From an uncultured Murdochiella sp. (GTDB lineage: Bacteria; Bacillota; Clostridia; Tissierellales; Peptoniphilaceae): a stretch of 9,282 nucleotides of DNA. The position numbers and the translations under genes were made by a program. This document shows, in pieces, positions 3,962-9,282 of the stretch. The stretch is from assembly GCF_902488755.1 (NCBI RefSeq), contig NZ_CABTXF010000046.1, positions 1-9,282 of the forward strand, read 5' to 3'. The notes below the pieces were generated by a model. The model was not told the origin of the DNA. It saw nothing but the letters and a program-made list of their open reading frames with translations, and made no database searches. How positions within the stretch are numbered: position 1 is the first letter of the stretch; the number at the start of each line of letters is the position of its first letter.

Positions 3962-5076
3962 TGCAATCCATCGTAAAAACGGGAAAAACCGTCGACGAAG
4001 CGGTGAAAGCCGCTCTTGAGGCATTAGATGCCACATTAGATGATGTCAGTATCGAAATCATGGAAGAAGCGAAATCGGGATTTTTAGGCGTATTCGGCTC
4101 TAAAGAAGCCATCGTTCGCGTTTCGCGAAAAGAATCCACCTATCGCGAACTGCTGGAGGAAAAAGACCTCCAAAAAGTAGAAAAAGAAGCAATGCGTGAG
4201 GAGTCTTCCGTTTCCTCGAAAGAGGCGGATGAAGAACCTATCGTTTCCGCAACGTCAGCCATGACGGAAGAAACAAGCGATACATCCGCGTCGGAAACAA
4301 GAAGCGAAGCAGAGACAAAAACAGCTTCTTCGATGAAGGCAGAGGAAAAGCGTCAGGAAGAACAGAAAACGCAGGAAATCCCCAATCCCCTTCCCCGCGA
4401 AACAAAGACGGAAGAAAAATCGACGCATAGTCTGTTGGATCTCATTCACGAAGAGGTCGAACGTGAACATGGTAAGAAGGGTAGCGATTCCCCTACGATA
4501 TCGACCAAACAATCCGAGACATCCACAGCGGATGTCTCCATGAAAGACAGTACCGTAGCACCCTCTTTCGATGGAGACGCTTCGCAGGAAACAACACCTG
4601 CTCGTGAAATGGACAATGTGGAAATTATTCGGTTTACCGAGAACTGGCTTTCTGCCGTTCTTCGAGAAATGCACATTTCGGCGCAGCTTAATTTCTTCAT
4701 TGAGGAGGAAAATCTGCGTATCGAGATGACGGATATTTCGGAAACGGATATGGGCATTGTCATTGGACGACGCGCAGAAACTTTAAATGCCATTCAGTAT
4801 CTGTTGGGGGTAACGTTAAATCGCATCAGTAAACATCACTATCGTGTTTACTTGGATGTTGGCGATTATCGTAAACGTCGGGCGCAGAACATTACCCGCC
4901 TTGCGGAACGCAATGCCGAAAAAGTAAAGCGAAGCAAGCGTCCCTTAAAACTGGAGCCGATGAACGCTTATGAACGACGTATTGTTCACACCGCGTTACA
5001 GAACATGGAACACATCGAAACAGTTTCGGAAGGCCGTGAGCCATATCGTAAAGTGGTTATTCTTTATAAAGAATAG
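3961..5076 (+). CDS. jag: Jag/KhpB (EloR) RNA-binding protein with long acidic linker
   Basis: An RNA-binding protein that in other Firmicutes partners KhpA and influences cell elongation and division. The 371-residue product has a Jag N-terminal domain (1-57, with EEAKSGFLGVFGSKEA at 35-50), a low-complexity E/S/T/K-rich linker (about 59-218), a KH domain (about 225-300) and an R3H domain (about 305-371) with the motif ERRIVH (338-343). B. subtilis Jag is about 208 residues; most of the difference is linker. The linker includes one likely helix, SLLDLIHEEVEREH (157-170). The KH loop reads GRRA (269-272), with alanine where the GxxG motif ends in glycine. The start has AGGGAGG with 6-nt spacing and a one-base overlap with yidC, so the two are translated together. 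A strong terminator follows immediately. Confidence 0.95.
   Translation: MQSIVKTGKTVDEAVKAALEALDATLDDVSIEIMEEAKSGFLGVFGSKEAIVRVSRKESTYRELLEEKDLQKVEKEAMREESSVSSKEADEEPIVSATSAMTEETSDTSASETRSEAETKTASSMKAEEKRQEEQKTQEIPNPLPRETKTEEKSTHSLLDLIHEEVEREHGKKGSDSPTISTKQSETSTADVSMKDSTVAPSFDGDASQETTPAREMDNVEIIRFTENWLSAVLREMHISAQLNFFIEEENLRIEMTDISETDMGIVIGRRAETLNAIQYLLGVTLNRISKHHYRVYLDVGDYRKRRAQNITRLAERNAEKVKRSKRPLKLEPMNAYERRIVHTALQNMEHIETVSEGREPYRKVVILYKE
5058..5075. repeat. Perfect 18-bp palindrome over the jag stop codon
   Basis: TATTCTTTATAAAGAATA is identical on both strands and covers the last codons (ILYKE) and first two bases of the TAG stop of jag. As RNA it could form a 7-bp stem with a 4-nt loop just ahead of the terminator; as DNA it could be an operator. 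It may also be chance in A+T-rich codons. Confidence 0.5.
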
Positions 5077-5082
5077 AAAGGG

Positions 5083-5107
5083 GGCACTCCGAGGGAGTGC
5101 CTTTTTT
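5083..5107 (+). terminator. Intrinsic terminator between jag and mnmE
   Basis: GGCACTCC (5083-5090) and GGAGTGCC (5094-5101) form an 8-bp G+C-rich stem with a 3-nt loop, followed by six T residues (5102-5107). It ends 5 nt before the mnmE start codon, leaving no room for a normal promoter, so it may act as a partial terminator or control mnmE by read-through. Confidence 0.85.
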
Positions 5108-5112
5108 ATCGT

Positions 5113-6534
5113 ATGACAGAAACGACACGTACAACAGCGACAGGAAGCCTTCGCGAAGATACTATTGCTGCTATTTCCACGTCCCTTGGGCCATCCGGCA
5201 TCGGCATTGTTCGTTTGAGCGGTCCGGATGCTTTTGCTATTGTCCGTCGGATTTTTCAGGCGGCGGATGATGCACCATTATCTCCGAAATACTATCGTCG
5301 CCTTCGTTATGGTTGGATTGTTGAGGACGATGCACGAATCGATGAAGTGTTGGTTTCCTGTATGCCTGCTCCACACACCTACACTGCAGAGGATGTTGCG
5401 GAGATTAACACCCATGGCGGAGCGGTTTCTGCAAAGCGCGTTCTTTCGTGTGTGTTGCGCAGCGGCGCGCGTTTGGCGCAGCCTGGAGAATTTACACGCA
5501 GAGCGTTTTTGAATGGACGCATTGATTTGACGCAAGCCGAAGCCGTCATGGATATTATTGACGCAAAAACGGAACAGGCGCAGGCACAGGCGGTAAATCA
5601 ACTTTCCGGAGAATTGTCCACCGAGATTAATGCGTTAAAAGAGAACATGCTGCGTTTGTTAAGTCACGTAGAATATGCTATTAACTTCATGGAAGATGCG
5701 GAAGAAGATTTGCCAATACAGCCGATGCAGGAGGAAACCGCCGCGATAATACAGAAGATGGATGCCCTGCTCAAAGACGCGGACAACGGAAGACTCATTC
5801 GCGATGGGATTGCCACAGTTATTGCCGGACGACCCAATGTGGGAAAATCTTCGCTACTGAATGCCCTGTTACGTCAAGACCGTGCCATTGTAACCGATAT
5901 TCCGGGGACAACGCGCGACGCCATCGAAGAGAATTATATACTGGACGGCGTTTGTTTGCGTCTTATTGACACGGCAGGCATTCGGGATACCGAGGATGCC
6001 GTGGAATCCATTGGTGTCTCCATCAGTCGAAATCATTTGGCGCAGGCAGATATTGTTCTTGCCATGCTTGATGGCACACGGGACTTTTCGGACGAAGAAG
6101 AGTCACTGTTGCAGGAAATGACCGATAAGCCGACGATTATTCTCCTCAACAAACAGGATCTTCCCCTGTCCGAAAGTATGCAAAATGCCCGTATACGATG
6201 GCAAGGGAAAAATCCGGAAATCCCCTGGATTTCCTTGTCCGCAAAAGAAAAAACCGGACTGGATGCGTTAAAAAATGCCATTTTGGAACGCATTTTTCAT
6301 GGCACTATGCCCAAACAGCCGGCTCTTCTTTCCAACATGCGCCACATTGACCAGTTAACCAAGGCAAAAGCGGCGTTGGAAGAAGCACAACGAGCTCTCT
6401 CGTCTGGAGTGGTACTGGATGCCTTAGAAGTGGATTTGCGTGAAAGTTATAATTGTTTAGCAGACATTACCGGCGAGCGTGCAGGAGAAGATGTCCTGGA
6501 TCGTATTTTTCATGATTTTTGTGTAGGGAAATAA
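5113..6534 (+). CDS. mnmE: tRNA modification GTPase MnmE
   Basis: A GTPase that, with MnmG, adds the (carboxymethyl)aminomethyl group to carbon 5 of the wobble uridine of certain tRNAs. The 473-residue product has the tetrahydrofolate-binding N-terminal domain (DTIAAISTS...GIGIVRLSG, 16-37; GEFTRRAFLNGRIDLTQAEA at 125-144), a helical domain and an inserted G domain: G1 GRPNVGKS (239-246), switch GTTRD (265-269), G3 DTAG (286-289), G4 NKQD (346-349), G5 SA (376-377). It ends FCVGK (469-473) with the conserved cysteine C470. The ATG at 5113 is the only start available in frame; it gives about 15 residues before the family's usual first motif. No Shine-Dalgarno sequence is visible, because the terminator hairpin lies just upstream. 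It is in the same frame as jag, 12 codons past the jag TAG. Confidence 0.96.
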   Translation: MTETTRTTATGSLREDTIAAISTSLGPSGIGIVRLSGPDAFAIVRRIFQAADDAPLSPKYYRRLRYGWIVEDDARIDEVLVSCMPAPHTYTAEDVAEINTHGGAVSAKRVLSCVLRSGARLAQPGEFTRRAFLNGRIDLTQAEAVMDIIDAKTEQAQAQAVNQLSGELSTEINALKENMLRLLSHVEYAINFMEDAEEDLPIQPMQEETAAIIQKMDALLKDADNGRLIRDGIATVIAGRPNVGKSSLLNALLRQDRAIVTDIPGTTRDAIEENYILDGVCLRLIDTAGIRDTEDAVESIGVSISRNHLAQADIVLAMLDGTRDFSDEEESLLQEMTDKPTIILLNKQDLPLSESMQNARIRWQGKNPEIPWISLSAKEKTGLDALKNAILERIFHGTMPKQPALLSNMRHIDQLTKAKAALEEAQRALSSGVVLDALEVDLRESYNCLADITGERAGEDVLDRIFHDFCVGK

Positions 6535-6544
6535 GGAAGCTGCC

Positions 6545-8455
6545 ATGGATAGGAAACACTACAAAAGAAAAACCGTAGACGTGGTCGTGATCGGCGCAGG
6601 ACATGCCGGCTGCGAAGCAGCATTAGCAAGCGCCCGGCTCGGCATGGAAACGGTTATGTTGACGATTAGCCTTGATTCTGTTGGCGACATGCCTTGTAAT
6701 CCGAATGTCGGCGGAACAGGAAAAGGGCACTTAGTGCGCGAGGTAGATGCACTGGGCGGCGAAATGGCAACGGTTATCGACGAAACTTTTCTACAGTCTC
6801 GAATGCTCAATACATCAAAAGGTCCTGCCATCCATTCGCTTCGCGTTCAGGCGGACAAAAGACGCTACCATGAAACCATGAAAAATCGCTTAGAAAAACA
6901 AGCGCACTTGCAATTGATTGAAGGCGAAGCCGTCGAGCTGATTATTGATGGGGACAAAGTGTGTGGCGTGACAACACTGCAAGGTGCTTTTTATGAAGCG
7001 CGTGCGGTTGTTATCTGTACAGGTACGTTTCTCAATGGCACCATTTTCATGGGCGATGTGAGCTATTCGTCCGGACCGCACGGGTTACGCCCGTCGCTCT
7101 ACTTTAGCGACGCATTAAAAAAAGCGGGGATTCCTCTAAAACGCTTTAAGACCGGTACGCCGGCGCGGGTAAATCGGCGTTCGATTGATTATTCCCAACT
7201 TGCGTTGCAGGATGGCGATCCGGAAATCGTCCCCTTTTCCTTTCTGAATCAAGATAAGGATTTCGATTCAACCCAGCAAATGCCCTGCTATCTGACCTAT
7301 ACAACGGATGAAACGAAACGCATCATCGACGAAAATTTATATCGCTCCCCCATGTATTCCGGAGAGCGCCATGGAGTCGGTCCGCGCTATTGCCCTTCTT
7401 TAGAGGATAAAATGGTACGCTTTGCGGATCATCCCCAACATCAGATTTTTCTGGAGCCGGAAGGACGAGATACCGAAGAGATTTATGTACAGGGGGCAAG
7501 TACAACCCTTCCGGAAGAAGTGCAGATGGCATTTTACCGAACCATCAAAGGATTAGAAAACGTAGAAATCATGCGTTCCGCCTATGGAATTGAATATGAC
7601 TGCATTGATGCTCGTGCGTTGAAAAGCTCTCTGGAAGCGCGTTCTTGCAAAGGACTATTTTTTGCCGGACAAGTGAATGGCTCTTCCGGATATGAGGAAG
7701 CTGCCGCCCAGGGGTTGATGGCGGGCATTAATGCCGCACGACTCTTATCAGAAAAGCCACCGCTCATCTTGGATCGTAGTCAGGCGTACATTGGCGTTCT
7801 GATTGATGACTTGGTTACAAAAGGAACAAATGAACCGTATAGAATGATGACCTCTCGTTGCGAATATCGTCTAAGTCTGCGCCAGAATAACGCCGATAAA
7901 CGTTTAACGGGCATTGGATATGCTATTGGGCTTGCTTCTGAAGAGCGTTATCAGCGAATGAACGAAAAGTGGGAACGCATTGCGAAAGAAGAAGAGCGGT
8001 TAAAGAATTTGATGGTCACACCAACAGAAGAAAACAATGCTTTTTTGCTCGCGCAATCTTCTTCGGCACTCAAGACCGGAGTAACCTTAGCGGAATTACT
8101 ACGCCGTCCTGAATTGACGTATGAGGAACTCTCTCCCATAGATATAGATCGTCCGGATTTACCGAAAGAAATTCGTATGGAAGTCGAAACGCAGATCAAA
8201 TACGAAGGTTATATAGCTAAGCAGAACGCCCAAATCACACAGTTCAAGAAGCTGGAAGGACGAAAGCTCTTGCCGATGGACTATAATTTGATTTCCGGCT
8301 TAAAAAAAGAGGCAGCGGAAAAACTCAATGCTGTTCAACCGGAATCCATCGGGCAAGCTTCTCGAATCAGTGGCGTATCCCCTGCAGATATGAATGTGCT
8401 GCTGATTTATCTGGAGACAGAACGACGAAAGACGAAGGAACGGTTGCATGAGTGA
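6545..8455 (+). CDS. mnmG: tRNA uridine 5-carboxymethylaminomethyl modification enzyme MnmG (GidA)
   Basis: The FAD-dependent partner of MnmE in modifying tRNA wobble uridines. The 636-residue length is normal. The N-terminus has the dinucleotide-binding motif VVVIGAGHAGCEAA (13-26), then PCNPNVGGTGKGHLVREVDA (50-69) and MLNTSKGPAIHSLRVQADK (87-105). RYCPSLEDK (281-289) contains C283, matching the catalytic cysteine of E. coli MnmG (C277), and C51 matches its second conserved cysteine. FAGQVNGSSGYEEAAAQG (373-390) and a helical C-terminal domain ending ISGVSPADMNVLLIYLE complete the family pattern. AAGGAAG (6533-6539) lies 5 nt before the ATG, and mnmE ends 10 nt upstream, so the two partner subunits are made from one message. 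The stop lies inside rsmG. Confidence 0.98.
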   Translation: MDRKHYKRKTVDVVVIGAGHAGCEAALASARLGMETVMLTISLDSVGDMPCNPNVGGTGKGHLVREVDALGGEMATVIDETFLQSRMLNTSKGPAIHSLRVQADKRRYHETMKNRLEKQAHLQLIEGEAVELIIDGDKVCGVTTLQGAFYEARAVVICTGTFLNGTIFMGDVSYSSGPHGLRPSLYFSDALKKAGIPLKRFKTGTPARVNRRSIDYSQLALQDGDPEIVPFSFLNQDKDFDSTQQMPCYLTYTTDETKRIIDENLYRSPMYSGERHGVGPRYCPSLEDKMVRFADHPQHQIFLEPEGRDTEEIYVQGASTTLPEEVQMAFYRTIKGLENVEIMRSAYGIEYDCIDARALKSSLEARSCKGLFFAGQVNGSSGYEEAAAQGLMAGINAARLLSEKPPLILDRSQAYIGVLIDDLVTKGTNEPYRMMTSRCEYRLSLRQNNADKRLTGIGYAIGLASEERYQRMNEKWERIAKEEERLKNLMVTPTEENNAFLLAQSSSALKTGVTLAELLRRPELTYEELSPIDIDRPDLPKEIRMEVETQIKYEGYIAKQNAQITQFKKLEGRKLLPMDYNLISGLKKEAAEKLNAVQPESIGQASRISGVSPADMNVLLIYLETERRKTKERLHE

Positions 8456-9176
8456 GCAGGATTTAGCATTTGCGGAACGCGCAAGGAAAACGGGTATCGC
8501 ATTAAGCACAACCCAATGTCGACAATTTGAGACGTACCGTTCGTTATTACTCGACTGGAACAAAAAAATGGATCTTACTGCTATTACGGACGTAGCGGAG
8601 ATAGACAATAAGCATTTCCTTGACTCGTTAAGCATCCTCCGCTTCTTTCCAAATGGTATTGCGGGGCGCGTTATTGACGTAGGGACAGGAGCTGGGTTTC
8701 CATCTCTTCCGGTGAAGATTATGAATCCGTCCATTTCCTTAACCTTGGTCGATAGTCTCAATAAGCGAGTTCTTTTTTTACAGGAAGTGGCACAGGCTCT
8801 AAAACTGACCGATGTGTCGATGTTTCATGCGCGTGCGGAAGACTTTTTGCAAGCGCACGCGGAAAATCCATATCGCGAAACGTATGATTACGTTTTTGCA
8901 CGAGCAGTAGCGCCCTTACCGACTTTGTTGGAATACACGCTCCCTGCGTTACGCATTGGTGGAGAACTCATTGCGATGAAAGGACCGAATGCACTCCAAG
9001 AAGTGGCGGATGCGCAGAATGCACTCAAAGAGTTGGGAGGCGAACTCATAGAAACAGATAGCTTCGTTTGGACTGAGCAAAAACTGCAGCGTGTAAACTT
9101 GCGTATTCGCAAAGCATCCCCTACTCCCGAACGCTATCCTCGTAAAAATGGAAAAGCCAAGAAGCGACCATTGTAG
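8448..9176 (+). CDS. rsmG: 16S rRNA (guanine-527 N7)-methyltransferase RsmG (GidB)
   Basis: A SAM-dependent enzyme that methylates G527 in the 530 loop of 16S rRNA; in other bacteria its loss gives low-level streptomycin resistance. The 242-residue product, normal for the family, shows WNKKMDLTAITD (37-48), KHFLDSL (55-61), the SAM-binding motif DVGTGAGFPSLPVKI (77-91), VDSLNKRVLFLQEV (101-114), RAEDF (129-133), ARAVAPLPTLLEY (151-163) and MKG (177-179), and a basic C-terminus YPRKNGKAKKRPL. The family usually has GFPGIP where this has GFPSLP, a minor change. The ATG overlaps the mnmG stop by 8 nt and follows AAGGAA with 7-nt spacing. It closes the mnmE-mnmG-rsmG group, the standard arrangement. 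Confidence 0.97.
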   Translation: MSEQDLAFAERARKTGIALSTTQCRQFETYRSLLLDWNKKMDLTAITDVAEIDNKHFLDSLSILRFFPNGIAGRVIDVGTGAGFPSLPVKIMNPSISLTLVDSLNKRVLFLQEVAQALKLTDVSMFHARAEDFLQAHAENPYRETYDYVFARAVAPLPTLLEYTLPALRIGGELIAMKGPNALQEVADAQNALKELGGELIETDSFVWTEQKLQRVNLRIRKASPTPERYPRKNGKAKKRPL

Positions 9177-9212
9177 CTGGATATGGAAGAATCGATTAAA
9201 AGCGCAGTGAAA

Positions 9213-9269
9213 GAGTGTTTTGTGAAAAAACTATTGCCCTTCTCCTCTTTTTTTAAATAAAAAACACTC
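9213..9269. repeat. Inverted repeat downstream of rsmG, possible weak terminator
   Basis: GAGTGTTTT (9213-9221) has a perfect reverse complement AAAACACTC at 9261-9269. Inside it, A6 (9225-9230) can pair with T6-7 (9248-9254), extending the hairpin around a 17-nt loop. No T run follows on the plus strand, so it is not a standard terminator, but its position after the last gene of the cluster is suggestive. The remaining bases to the right edge are A-rich with no visible gene. Confidence 0.35.
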
Positions 9270-9282
9270 ACAAAAAACAAAA

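Noticed and set aside
4255..4674. Minus-strand 139-codon open frame rich in C, F and R opposite the jag linker
   Set aside because: Its composition is the complement of the E/K/S/T-rich linker codons; no start signal or motif supports it.
8300..8761. Minus-strand 153-codon open frame over the mnmG-rsmG junction
   Set aside because: Both genes underneath are unambiguous and fully match their families; the opposite frame shows no motif.
9177..9282. Start of noc or parA after rsmG
   Set aside because: Those genes often follow rsmG, but nothing in these last 106 bases resembles their beginnings; the next gene lies beyond the window.

Overview
This window is the chromosomal replication-origin neighbourhood of a Firmicute, most likely a Clostridia or Tissierellia-type anaerobe. 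The gene order dnaN-dnaA-[oriC]-rpmH-rnpA-yidD-yidC-jag-mnmE-mnmG-rsmG, strong AAGGAGG-type ribosome binding sites, a perfect sigma-A promoter and the B. subtilis-type DnaA box TTATCCACA all point there. YidD sits between RnpA and YidC, YidC is a short form without a lipoprotein signal peptide, and Jag carries a long acidic linker. The family-level assignment is a guess; the phylum-level one is firm.

Layout. Bases 1-119 (minus) hold the first 39 codons of dnaN. Bases 120-284 are the dnaA-dnaN gap, with DnaA boxes, a GC tract and a run of TAG/TAA triplets that matches the DnaA-trio unwinding element. Bases 285-1748 (minus) are dnaA. Bases 1749-2137 are the upstream half of a bipartite oriC, with four exact DnaA boxes and two single-mismatch ones. 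A consensus TTGACA-N17-TATAAT promoter at 2138-2166 then drives rightward transcription of rpmH through a structured 70-nt leader. From there genes are on the plus strand: rpmH, a terminator that starts in its stop codon, rnpA, yidD (ATGA overlap), a 135-nt gap, yidC (TTG start), jag (TAATG overlap), a second strong terminator, mnmE, mnmG, rsmG (8-nt overlap) and a short tail with an inverted repeat. Genes on both sides point away from the origin, so all are co-directional with replication.

Functional logic. DnaA and DnaN start and sustain replication. The rightward cluster supplies ribosome and RNA maturation (L34, RNase P protein, MnmE/MnmG tRNA wobble-uridine modification, RsmG 16S methylation) and membrane insertion/envelope factors (YidC, YidD, Jag/KhpB).

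This is mostly a conserved core region and I see no new multi-gene system, mobile element, CRISPR array or defence locus. The items most worth a second look are regulatory: (1) the rpmH leader can form two mutually exclusive folds, one of which lets a 10-nt pyrimidine stretch at the very 5' end of the transcript pair with the rpmH Shine-Dalgarno sequence; (2) the DnaA-trio abuts the dnaN Shine-Dalgarno sequence; (3) a terminator lies 5 nt before the mnmE start, which has no visible Shine-Dalgarno sequence; (4) the Jag KH domain has GRRA where GxxG is expected.
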